DNA of 64,000 bases, from contig CALBCJ010000040.1 in the NCBI GenBank assembly GCA_937926975.1, positions 1 to 64,000 on the forward strand. Direction: 5' to 3'. Source of the DNA: an uncultured Propionibacteriaceae bacterium. GTDB taxonomy: Bacteria; Actinomycetota; Actinomycetes; Propionibacteriales; Propionibacteriaceae. The notes beneath the pieces were generated by a model, which saw nothing but the letters and a program-made list of their open reading frames with translations, was not told the DNA's origin and searched no databases. This document shows, in pieces, positions 50,764 through 57,872 of this stretch. Each line of letters starts with the position of its first letter. The stretch's first letter is position 1. A program made the position numbers and the translations under genes.

Positions 50764-52340
50764 TCGCGAGCTCCTGGTTCGAAGCGGTGGCCGTCATCGT
50801 GAGGTAGGCGTCTTCCAGGGTCACGGGGGTGAGGGCGTAGCCCTCGATGTCGTCGCGCGAACGCAGCTCGTTGGCCCAGGACACAGCCCGTGCTGCGTCG
50901 TCGGCGGAGACGTTGAGCATCACGCGCCGCCCGATGCGGACGCGACGGCTCACGGCGGTCGCTGGTCAGGGCCAGGCGGGTGGCTGCGGCGACGGCGAGG
51001 GCGAGCAGGCCCAGGGCGAGGGAGGTGGCGAAGGCCTGCAGGATCGGCGTGCTGACGTACTCGCGCAGCACCCCGTACCCGGCCAGGCTGGTCGCGAGCC
51101 AGGCCACAACCACGGTGCCGGTCCGGCGCAGCCCCGCCAGGCCCGCGAAGGCCAGCGGGAGCATCAGGTACCACTCGCGGAAGGTCCCGAAGCCGAAGAC
51201 GAACGCGGCCGCTGCCAGGGCCAGGAAGCGCAGCGGCTGCCGGCGCCCGTACCAGGCCCAGCCGGCGACGGCCACGACGCCTGCGAGGACCTGGAAGACC
51301 AGGGTCCAGGTCGTCTGGCTGCCGCCGAGCTGGGCCAGCAGGTACGCCGGGGTCAGGGTCCTCCCGCCGTTCGCCGGGTCACCACTGCCGCCGACCCAGC
51401 CGAAGCCCCAGGTGGCGGCGCTGACCAGGGCGAAGGCTGCCCCTGCCAGCGCCGTGGCAGCCACCGTACGGGCCAGCCAGTGCCACCACCGGCCCGGCGC
51501 CCGCAGGTGGACCAGGCCGGCGACGGCGGGGGCTGCCAGCAGGGCCGGCTGCTTGACCGCGGCGGCCAGCCCGATCAGCACCGAGCCCAGCACGGTCCCG
51601 TACCGGAGCCGGGCGACCGCCAGCCCGGCCGCGACCAGCCCCACCATCAGCAGGTCGATGTGCTCCCCGCCAACCCCGTGCACCAGCACCACCGGGTTCA
51701 GAGCCGCCATCCAGACCGCCTGCCCCGGGTCAGCGCCGACAGCCCGGGCCAGCCGGGGCACCGACCAGAGCAGCAGGCCCGCTCCGGCCAGCGCCAGCAG
51801 CCGCAGCGCCACCACCGACCAGTACCAGTGCGCCCCGGTCAGCCGGACCACGAGGCCGAACAGCTCCAGCGCCAGCGGCGGGTAGACCGAGGTCGTGCCC
51901 CGCCAGACCCGCCCGTACGGGAACGGGCTGCCGGTGGTGCCCAGGCCGGTCTCGTACGGGGAGGTCCCGTGCGACACCATCCAGCCCAGGTCCGCGTACG
52001 AGCCGGCATCGGTCGACAGCACCGGCGGGAGCAGCAGCAGCGGCACCGCCCACACCAGCAGCACCAGCCAGGGCGCGACCGGCCGCGCCCGGCCGGGGCG
52101 GAGCAGCACCCAGCCGGCACCGAGAAGCACGGCCCCGGCCAGCACCAGTGCCGGGTACTGACCGGCGCTGAGGTACCTGGCGACGGCTCCCGCCCAGGAC
52201 TGGCCCCGGACCTGCGACCAGCCCGCCAGCCGGCGGACCTCCCCCAGCGCCAGCAGCAGCGAGCCGAGCAGCCCCAGCCACAGGCCCGGGTGGGCCAGGG
52301 TACGGCGTACCGTCAGCCGGACAGCGGTCGAGGACGTCAT
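50751..52340 (-). CDS. GT-C polyprenol-phosphate-mannose mannosyltransferase (MptB-like)
   Basis: About 529 residues with many membrane helices. The loop after helix 2-3 has LSTDAGSYADLGWMVSHGTS, then PYETGL, WRGTTSVYPPLALELFGL and later NPVVLVHGVGGEHIDLLMVG, the pattern of polyprenol-phosphomannose-dependent alpha-1,6-mannosyltransferases that extend lipomannan backbones at the outer membrane face. The acidic Asp in TDAGSY is the likely catalytic base. I chose ATG 52340 because GGTGGGGGC lies just upstream. The last 65 codons (from about 50950) are Arg-rich and run in a different frame over an ABC ATPase remnant, so the native 3' end has been replaced. Confidence 0.82.
   Translation of the reverse strand: MTSSTAVRLTVRRTLAHPGLWLGLLGSLLLALGEVRRLAGWSQVRGQSWAGAVARYLSAGQYPALVLAGAVLLGAGWVLLRPGRARPVAPWLVLLVWAVPLLLLPPVLSTDAGSYADLGWMVSHGTSPYETGLGTTGSPFPYGRVWRGTTSVYPPLALELFGLVVRLTGAHWYWSVVALRLLALAGAGLLLWSVPRLARAVGADPGQAVWMAALNPVVLVHGVGGEHIDLLMVGLVAAGLAVARLRYGTVLGSVLIGLAAAVKQPALLAAPAVAGLVHLRAPGRWWHWLARTVAATALAGAAFALVSAATWGFGWVGGSGDPANGGRTLTPAYLLAQLGGSQTTWTLVFQVLAGVVAVAGWAWYGRRQPLRFLALAAAAFVFGFGTFREWYLMLPLAFAGLAGLRRTGTVVVAWLATSLAGYGVLREYVSTPILQAFATSLALGLLALAVAAATRLALTSDRREPSRPHRAARDAQRLRRRRSTGCVLGQRAAFARRHRGLRPHPRDPGRRLPHDDGHRFEPGARECLS
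50756..50953 (-). pseudogene. C-terminal remnant of an ABC ATPase gene
   Basis: 65 codons from GTG 50953, read in a different frame from the mannosyltransferase. The sequence ends in GYALTPVTLEDAYLTMTATA, which is the C terminus of DrrA-type ABC ATPases (the VTLEDVYL-type extension) and directly precedes the permease, as in intact operons. The whole nucleotide-binding part is missing. A deletion has joined the 3' end of the mannosyltransferase to the 3' end of the ATPase gene. Confidence 0.7.
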
Positions 52341-52639
52341 GCCCCCACCATCGGTGCCGTGGCTGTGCGCGCACTGTGGCCCCGCTGGACCACACCCGTG
52401 CGTCCGGTTCCGCAGACAGCGGGCGCAGGGCCAGCTCCAGGTCCTCACGGGTTCACAGCAGCCCGCCACCGAGCGCAGTCGCGAGCGGGCTGTCGCCCGG
52501 GCCTGCCACACTTGGCTGAGCGACCCAGGGCTCTGGCCACGACACCGTCCTGCAGGCGAGACCACGGTTCAAGGCCCCAGGCCTGGTCGGGCGGTGGAGG
52601 CTCGCTGGCAGACCAGCGCGAAGGAGAAGGAGGCTGAGG
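52341..52639. other. Divergent intergenic region, 299 bases
   Basis: Between the mannosyltransferase and the XRE-peptidase gene. GAAGGAGAAGGAGG just before the ATG at 52640 is a strong ribosome site. No gene or clear repeat is seen. Confidence 0.3.
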
Positions 52640-53764
52640 ATGCCCACACCACGTGTACCGATCAACGGCGAGACGTTCCGCTGGGCCCGCGAGGCGCTCC
52701 ACATGGACCCCAAAACACTCGGTAAGTCTGCAAACCTCTCTGCCGCCACGATCAGCAGTATCGAGTCCGAGGCCTATCAGCCGACCTTCCAGCAGGCGAC
52801 CAAGCTAGCCAAGAAGCTGGACCGCACGCTCGGGTTCCTGATGACCGATCGACCCACGATCAGCACAGATGTCCCCGAGACGGTTGACTTTCGGGGGCGG
52901 ACCACCGGCACCGTCTCTGAGAAGCTGGCCCGGGAGCTGAAGCATGCCGAGGAGCGCCGCCGGACGCTTCTCGACCTGGAGAACCGGCCGGCACGACCAG
53001 CACTGGCAGGCATCGACCGGCTCAACGCGCCCGCCAGGGCAGCCGAGCTTCGCACGATACTTGGCTTGTCTGACTCCGACACCCCTCCAGCGAGGGGCAC
53101 GCTCGAGTTCTGGCGGAGGCTCGTAGAGAAGCATGGCTACTTGGTGTTCCAGACCACGGGAGTCGACCTCGCAGAGTTCAAGGGAGTCTCCGTGGAGCAC
53201 GAGCAGCTGCCCATCATCATTCTCAATGGGAGCGACGCAGAGAGCTCCAAGGCGTTTACCATCTTCCATGAGGTCGCCCACGTCACCAACCGGACGAGCG
53301 GGATGTGTGTCCTGGACCACGGGAACTCCGAAGAGGCCGTAGCCAACAGGTTCGCCGCCTGCTTCCTTATGCCAGAAGCCGAAGTCAGGGCTCTTGTCGA
53401 GAGCAGCTCTGACGCCCAGGCACAGGCCAAGGCGATCGCGAAGAGGTTTCGCGTGAGCACCTGGGCCGCAGCAGTCCGACTGCGCACCCTCACGATGATC
53501 TCCGAGAACGAGCTGGAGACGATCCGGCAGCAGAGCGAGAAGGCCTGGCGCGAAGCACGGAGCAGGCAGCTTGAGAGCTCAGGGCACCCTCCTGCGTGGC
53601 GAGTCCGCTACCGAGATCTAGGCGCCAGCTACGTCGGCAGCATCGCAAGGGCCGTTGAGGACCAGCGCGTTGACATGCTCGACGCCACCTACCTGCTAGG
53701 CGCCCGTATTCCGATGGTAGAGAAGATGTTCGAGGAGTTCCACCTGAAGGACGGTGCGGCTTGA
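52640..53764 (+). CDS. XRE-family antitoxin with ImmA/IrrE metallopeptidase domain
   Basis: 374 residues. The N-terminal helix-turn-helix (FRWAREALHMDPKTLGKSAN, then LSAATISSIESEAYQPTFQQ) binds DNA. The C-terminal half is a zinc peptidase: FTIFHEVAHVTNRTSG with NSEEAVANRFAACFLMP for the third ligand. This COG2856 architecture usually pairs with a toxin. The next gene encodes a PIN-like protein and starts at a TTG overlapping this stop (TTGA), so they are coupled. Codon use is less GC-rich than the flanks, consistent with transfer. Confidence 0.88.
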   Translation: MPTPRVPINGETFRWAREALHMDPKTLGKSANLSAATISSIESEAYQPTFQQATKLAKKLDRTLGFLMTDRPTISTDVPETVDFRGRTTGTVSEKLARELKHAEERRRTLLDLENRPARPALAGIDRLNAPARAAELRTILGLSDSDTPPARGTLEFWRRLVEKHGYLVFQTTGVDLAEFKGVSVEHEQLPIIILNGSDAESSKAFTIFHEVAHVTNRTSGMCVLDHGNSEEAVANRFAACFLMPEAEVRALVESSSDAQAQAKAIAKRFRVSTWAAAVRLRTLTMISENELETIRQQSEKAWREARSRQLESSGHPPAWRVRYRDLGASYVGSIARAVEDQRVDMLDATYLLGARIPMVEKMFEEFHLKDGAA

Positions 53765-54228
53765 CGAAGCACACGTTCGACACGAACATCATCATCAACC
53801 TCCAGAACTACTACCCACGGGACCTCTTCGGATATATCTGGGACGCTCTCGAGGCGGGAGCCGCCTCACACGAGTACTGCATCTGTGCAAGCGTGCACCA
53901 AGAGCTCAACCGAAGTGGGGACCCCCTGTTCACGTGGGCCAAGAACCTCCCGGGGCTCATCTGCCAGATAACGTCTCACGAGATGCAGCTGGCCGCCAAG
54001 ATCTCCCAGGAGCACCCTGGCTGGGTCAGCGAGCAAAAGAATGCTGCCGACCCGTTCCTCGTCGCCCACGCGATCCACGAGGGCTCGGTCATCGTCACGA
54101 ACGAGAGACGGGCAGGGCCTGGAGTCACCGACGCCAAGCAGAAGATCCCCAATGTGGCCGGGGAGAATGGTGTCACGACGATCAGCTTCTTGGACTTTCT
54201 GCGCTCAGCGCCATGGAGCCGCCGGTGA
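53761..54228 (+). CDS. DUF4411 (PIN-like) putative toxin
   Basis: 155 residues starting at TTG 53761. The fold looks PIN-like: HTFDTNIIINLQNYY (first Asp), CASVHQELNRSGDPL (Glu), KNAADPFLVAHAI (Asp pair) and a later SVIVTNERR. DUF4411 proteins frequently follow XRE-ImmA antitoxins, so I infer an RNase toxin neutralised by the preceding protein. It is the second gene of the coupled pair; the region has AT-richer codons such as ATA. Confidence 0.82.
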   Translation: MTKHTFDTNIIINLQNYYPRDLFGYIWDALEAGAASHEYCICASVHQELNRSGDPLFTWAKNLPGLICQITSHEMQLAAKISQEHPGWVSEQKNAADPFLVAHAIHEGSVIVTNERRAGPGVTDAKQKIPNVAGENGVTTISFLDFLRSAPWSRR

Positions 54229-54245
54229 CCTTCGGGGGCCGTACG

Positions 54246-54560
54246 TCAGCTGACGGCGCGCAGGCCGACGACCCCGCCGACGATCATCGCGAGGAAGACG
54301 ACCTTCAGGGCTGAGACGGGCTCGGTGCCGGTGACCATGCCGACCACGACGGTGATGGTGGCGCCGATCCCGACCCAGACCGCGTACGCGGTGCCGACCG
54401 GGAGGCTGCGCATCGCGTACCCGAGGCCCAGCATGCTCAGGCTCATCGCCACCAGGAACACCAGCGACGGCCCCAGGCGGGTGAAGCCCTCGCTGCGGTC
54501 GAGGGCCAGCGCCCACACCGCTTCCAGCAGTCCCGCCAGCACCAGCACCAGCCACGCCAT
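54246..54560 (-). CDS. gdx: Guanidinium exporter of the SMR family (Gdx/SugE)
   Basis: 104 residues, four membrane helices. MAWLVLVLAGLLEAVWALAL contains the conserved Glu13, and GTAYAVWVGIGA is the SMR signature. The Gdx subclass is supported by the guanidine-III riboswitch in its leader. It exports guanidinium against protons. I chose ATG 54560; the longer frame upstream is the riboswitch. It is convergent with the DUF4411 gene and leaves only 17 bases between them. Confidence 0.9.
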   Translation of the reverse strand: MAWLVLVLAGLLEAVWALALDRSEGFTRLGPSLVFLVAMSLSMLGLGYAMRSLPVGTAYAVWVGIGATITVVVGMVTGTEPVSALKVVFLAMIVGGVVGLRAVS

Positions 54561-54569
54561 GCCGACCTC

Positions 54570-54620
54570 GCTCTGGCCGTCTTGTCGCAGCTTCCGGGTA
54601 CGGCTCCCTCGTCCGGGGCC
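54570..54620 (-). ncRNA. Guanidine-III riboswitch
   Basis: On the minus strand the leader of gdx reads CCGGACGAGGGAGCCGTACC followed by CGG, and later GACAAGACGGCC. These are the invariant blocks of the ykkC-III (guanidine-III) riboswitch: CCGGACGAGG, GCCGUACCCGG and GACAAGACGG. It ends a few bases before the ribosome site GAGG, as expected for translational control. Confidence 0.9.
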
Positions 54621-54639
54621 CCGCACCGGGGCCTGGGCG

Positions 54640-55032
54640 TCAGTCTGTCACAGGCCGGGCGACATCTGTATGAGCAAAGTCGTCACCCACGAACAGCAGG
54701 GGCTCGCCGCTGGTGATAGCCAGAGCGTATGCGAAGCAGTCGCCGTAGTTCAGCCGAGCCTTCGAGCCGGAGCCGCGGCCAAATCGCTGGTACGCGGCTC
54801 GCGCCACCTGCGCCTGAGCCAGGTCCACAGGCACGACCTCAACCTCAAGCCCGGCCAGAACCTGGTCTAGTCGCTGCCCGTGCGCAGCCGATCGAGCGTC
54901 GGCCACGATACTCAGCTCCAGCCAAGTAGCAGCCGACATCCGGCAGTGACCGCTGGCCAGGGCCCTCAGCAGACGCTCAGCCCCTGGCTCCCCGGTGAGG
55001 ACCGCCATGACGGCTGATGTGTCGATGATCAT
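54640..55032 (-). CDS. vapC: VapC-family PIN toxin
   Basis: A 130-residue PIN RNase. The acidic residues are in MIIDTSAVMAVL (Asp4), ATWLELSIV (Glu), LNYGDCFAYALA (Asp) and FVGDDFAHTDV (Asp). It should cleave RNA when freed from VapB. Its ATG overlaps the VapB stop by four bases. The pair sits between gdx and dnaB, an insertion into a conserved chromosomal context. Confidence 0.92.
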   Translation of the reverse strand: MIIDTSAVMAVLTGEPGAERLLRALASGHCRMSAATWLELSIVADARSAAHGQRLDQVLAGLEVEVVPVDLAQAQVARAAYQRFGRGSGSKARLNYGDCFAYALAITSGEPLLFVGDDFAHTDVARPVTD

Positions 55033-55295
55033 CGGGGCATCCCGGTGGCCTCGTCGTACAGGTCCTCAGCGGTGAGGATCTCACGGTCATCTCGACCCGG
55101 GTCAAGCCGGTAGGCCTCGATCACGGGGCGGACCAGGTCGATGCGGCGCCTGACCTCGGGATCCACCCCGCTGCCGCGCTCCCTCAGGAGCAGGAGCAGT
55201 GCCTCCTCGACCGCGCTTGTCAGCGACTGGTTTGTTACCTGGGCGGCCTCACGGGCCAGAGCATGGACGCGTTCGCTCTTGATGTTCATCCCCAT
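55029..55295 (-). CDS. vapB: VapB-family antitoxin
   Basis: 88 residues of the PSK/VapB type. MGMNIKSERVHALAREAAQV is the ribbon-helix-helix DNA-binding part and LLLRERGSGVDPEVRRRIDL plus the acidic tail bind the toxin. The start ATG 55295 lies 6 bases after a TAGACT box that is itself inside a palindromic operator, so autorepression of a leaderless transcript is likely. Confidence 0.9.
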   Translation of the reverse strand: MGMNIKSERVHALAREAAQVTNQSLTSAVEEALLLLLRERGSGVDPEVRRRIDLVRPVIEAYRLDPGRDDREILTAEDLYDEATGMPR

Positions 55296-55309
55296 GGTAG
55301 AAGTCTACC
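55296..55309 (-). promoter_or_regulatory. vapBC operator overlapping the -10 box
   Basis: GGTAGA (55296-55301) and TCTACC (55304-55309) form a palindrome that includes the minus-strand -10 TAGACT (55302-55307). A further half-site GTCTACCG lies at about 55319. Binding there by the VapBC complex would block transcription. Confidence 0.6.
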
Positions 55310-55337
55310 TTCTGGTGCGTCTACCGTTCTATCCTCG

Positions 55338-56681
55338 CTACAGCGGCTGCATGTCGACGAAGCGGGAGTAGTGGCCCTGGAAGGCGACGGTGATGGTCTT
55401 GGTGGCGCCGTTGCGGTGCTTGGCGATGTTCAGGTCGGCCTCGCCGGGGCGGTGGTCCGCGTCGTACGCCTCGTCGCGGTGGAGCAGGATCACCATGTCG
55501 GCGTCCTGCTCCAGCGAGCCCGACTCCCGCAGGTCCGACATCATCGGCTTCTTGTCACTGCGCTGCTCCGAGCCCCGGTTGAGCTGCGAGATCGCGATCA
55601 CCGGGATGTCGAGCTCCTTCGCGAGCAGCTTGATCTGCCGCGAGATCTCCGACACCTCGACCTGGCGGGACTCGACCTTCTTGCCCGACGTCATCAGCTG
55701 CAGGTAGTCGATCACGACCAGCTGCAGGTTGTGCCGCTGCCGCAGCCGGCGGGCCTTCGCCCGGATCTCCATCATCGTCAGGTTCGGCGAGTCGTCCACG
55801 AACAGCGGCGCCTGCTCGATCCGGCCAGTCACCGACGCCAGCTTCTCCCAGTCCGCGTCAGACAGCCGGCCCGTACGCAGGTGGTGCAGCTTCAGCTGCC
55901 CCTCCGCCGACAGCAGCCGGTTCATGATCTCCGACGCGCTCATCTCCAGCGAGAAGACCGCCGTGGCCTGCCCGTGCCGGATCGCCGCCGACCGGGCAAA
56001 GTCGAGCGCCAGGGTCGACTTCCCGATCGCCGGACGCGCCGCGATGATGACCATCTGCCCCGGGTGCAGCCCGTTCGTCAGCTCGTCCAGCTCGTGGAAC
56101 CCGGTCGGCACCCCCGCCAGCCGGCCCCCGTTCGACGCGATCGCCTCCAGCTCGTTCCAGACCGGCTCGATCAGCTCCGAGACCGGCTTGCAGTCCTCAC
56201 TGGTCCGGCCCTCAGCCACGTCGTACACGGTCTGCTGGGCCAGGTCCACAATGTCGGCCACGTCCCCGTGGCCCTGGTACCCGAGCTGGGCGATCTTGAT
56301 CGACGCCTCCACCAGCCGCCGCAGCACCGCCTTCTCCCGCACGATCTCCGCGTAGTACGTGGCGTTCGCCGCGACCGCCACACTCGCCAGCAGGTCGTGC
56401 AGGTACACGTGCCCACCGCACCGGCCGATCTCACCACGACGGGTCAGCTCCGCCGCGACCGTGACCGCGTCCGCCGGCTCACCCCGCCCGTACAGGTCCA
56501 GGACCGCGTCAAAGATCAGCTCGTGCGCCGGACGGTAGAAGTCCGGCCCCCTCAGGACCTCAACCACGTTCGCGATCGCGTCCTTGCTCATCAGCATCGC
56601 CCCAAGCACCGACTGCTCCGCCGGCACATCCTGCGGCGGCGTACGGTCAAGCTGCAGCTCGTGCACCTCAGCCGCACTCAT
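55338..56681 (-). CDS. dnaB: Replicative DNA helicase
   Basis: 447 residues. The N-terminal domain (residues 1-150, PQDVPAEQSVLGAMLMSKDA) binds primase; the RecA-like motor has Walker A ARPAIGKST, FSLEMSASEIMNRLL, Walker B VVIDYLQLM and the arginine/sensor region QLNRGSEQRSDKKPMMSDLR. It unwinds DNA at forks as a hexamer. Start ATG 56681 follows GAAGGAG. No intein is present. In many actinobacteria dnaB is near rpsF/ssb/rplI; those genes are absent here. Confidence 0.96.
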   Translation of the reverse strand: MSAAEVHELQLDRTPPQDVPAEQSVLGAMLMSKDAIANVVEVLRGPDFYRPAHELIFDAVLDLYGRGEPADAVTVAAELTRRGEIGRCGGHVYLHDLLASVAVAANATYYAEIVREKAVLRRLVEASIKIAQLGYQGHGDVADIVDLAQQTVYDVAEGRTSEDCKPVSELIEPVWNELEAIASNGGRLAGVPTGFHELDELTNGLHPGQMVIIAARPAIGKSTLALDFARSAAIRHGQATAVFSLEMSASEIMNRLLSAEGQLKLHHLRTGRLSDADWEKLASVTGRIEQAPLFVDDSPNLTMMEIRAKARRLRQRHNLQLVVIDYLQLMTSGKKVESRQVEVSEISRQIKLLAKELDIPVIAISQLNRGSEQRSDKKPMMSDLRESGSLEQDADMVILLHRDEAYDADHRPGEADLNIAKHRNGATKTITVAFQGHYSRFVDMQPL

Positions 56682-56845
56682 CGAGGGCTCCTTCCGCCAC
56701 CATCCCTCAGCCCGCAGGCTAAGGTCCCCCACTGACACTTCCGGCCGACGCCGCAGCGACGGCCCCTGCAGACCGCCCGACGACCCCCTCGGACCGCCCG
56801 ACCGTAGCGCCCACCAGCCCCCGTACGCGACCCCAGCGGGGCACT

Positions 56846-57130
56846 TTGTCCACAGCCCCTGTGGACGGGCTGGGGACAACCGCGGGCGACGCGCCGAGCG
56901 CTGTGCACCCCAGAGCCCCAGGACCTGTTGAGCACCTGTGGGCAAGGACCGGGCCACCTCCCTACAAACTCATCCGACAAGGGGAAACACCTGCACACCG
57001 GAGGTGGATCACAAAATCTCAGGCTGTGGATTCTCGACGTCGAAGCGACACGCCGAAGGGTCGCGCCGCTGCCCCGAAGAGTGGTATGAGGGTCTCTCCG
57101 CAGGCTGTTGTACACATGCTCTGTGCATAG
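56846..57130. other. Cluster of DnaA-box-like nonamers upstream of dnaB
   Basis: The 640-base gap between dnaB and csoR holds TTGTCCACA (56846-56854), reverse TTGTCCCCA (56871-56879), reverse TTGCCCACA (56937-56945) and TTGTACACA (57108-57116). The first is inside a perfect palindrome GTCCACAG/CTGTGGAC (56848-56855 and 56859-56866, three-base centre). This could be a DnaA-regulated promoter, a DnaA-titration site, or part of an origin; the lack of dnaA/dnaN/rpmH argues against oriC here. Confidence 0.4.
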
Positions 57131-57297
57131 CTGGGGATGATGACCCCCTGACAGGCCACCCCACCGCCCCCGGCCGGGACGCTAGATGCACATCGCCCCG
57201 ATAAACAGCCAGCCACCTCACCGCCCCCGGCCGGGGCCCAGGCCTGCGCGGGCGGCGACCCGGAGCGGAGCCACCCTGGCCAGGACCGGCCCGCTCT

Positions 57298-57317
57298 ATA
57301 CCCCGATGGGGTATGCT
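57298..57317 (+). promoter_or_regulatory. CsoR operator overlapping the csoR promoter
   Basis: ATACCCC (57298-57304) and GGGGTAT (57308-57314) with GAT between form the canonical CsoR palindrome. It overlaps the -10 TATGCT (57312-57317), which is 8 bases from the ATG at 57326. Binding would repress; copper release induces. Confidence 0.85.
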
Positions 57318-57325
57318 GCGGTCTT

Positions 57326-57619
57326 ATGGACCACGCCACTCCCGGGTACCACGACCAGAAGGCCGCCCACCTCACCCGGCTGCGCCGGATCGAGGGGCAG
57401 GTCCGCGGAATCGCCCGGATGGTGGAGGAGGACAAGTACTGCATTGACGTCCTGACCCAGGTCTCCGCGGCCTCGCGGGCCCTGCAGTCGGTCGCGCTGC
57501 TGCTGCTGGACGAGCACCTCAACCACTGCGTACGGCACGCCGCCGAGGCGGGGGGAGAGGAGGCCGACGCCAAGATCCACGAGGCCAGCCAGGCCATTGC
57601 CCGGCTGGTCAGGTCCTGA
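57326..57619 (+). CDS. csoR: Copper-sensing repressor CsoR
   Basis: 97 residues, the four-helix tetramer fold. The Cu(I) ligands have the expected spacing: Cys39 (DKYCIDVL), His64 and Cys68 (EHLNHCVR). HLTRLRRIEGQVRGIARMVE is the conserved DNA-contact helix. It represses its own operon from the adjacent palindrome. The operon continues with copZ and copA. Confidence 0.95.
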   Translation: MDHATPGYHDQKAAHLTRLRRIEGQVRGIARMVEEDKYCIDVLTQVSAASRALQSVALLLLDEHLNHCVRHAAEAGGEEADAKIHEASQAIARLVRS

Positions 57620-57643
57620 ACCACACCACGAGAGAGGTACCCC

Positions 57644-57853
57644 ATGCAGTCCACGTACACCGTCACCGGCATGACCTGCGGCCACTGCGTCAACCACGTC
57701 ACCGAGGAGGTCTCCGCGATCGCCGGCGTCAGCGACGTCCGGGTCACTCTCGACGACGGCCGGATGGTCGTCACCTCCGAGGCCCCGATCGCCCTGGAGA
57801 CCATCACCGAGGCCGTCGCCGAGGCCGGCGACTACACCGTCACCTCCGCCTGA
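57644..57853 (+). CDS. copZ: Copper chaperone
   Basis: 69 residues, a single HMA domain with MTCGHC (Cys12, Cys15) in YTVTGMTCGHCVNHV. It carries Cu(I) to the ATPase. GAGAGG precedes the ATG and the gene sits between csoR and copA. Confidence 0.93.
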   Translation: MQSTYTVTGMTCGHCVNHVTEEVSAIAGVSDVRVTLDDGRMVVTSEAPIALETITEAVAEAGDYTVTSA

Positions 57854-57872
57854 GGAGCTCGACCCGCAGCCG

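Noticed and set aside
56846..57130. Chromosomal origin of replication
   Set aside because: Only four degenerate DnaA-like boxes, no AT-rich unwinding element, and no dnaA, dnaN or rpmH nearby.
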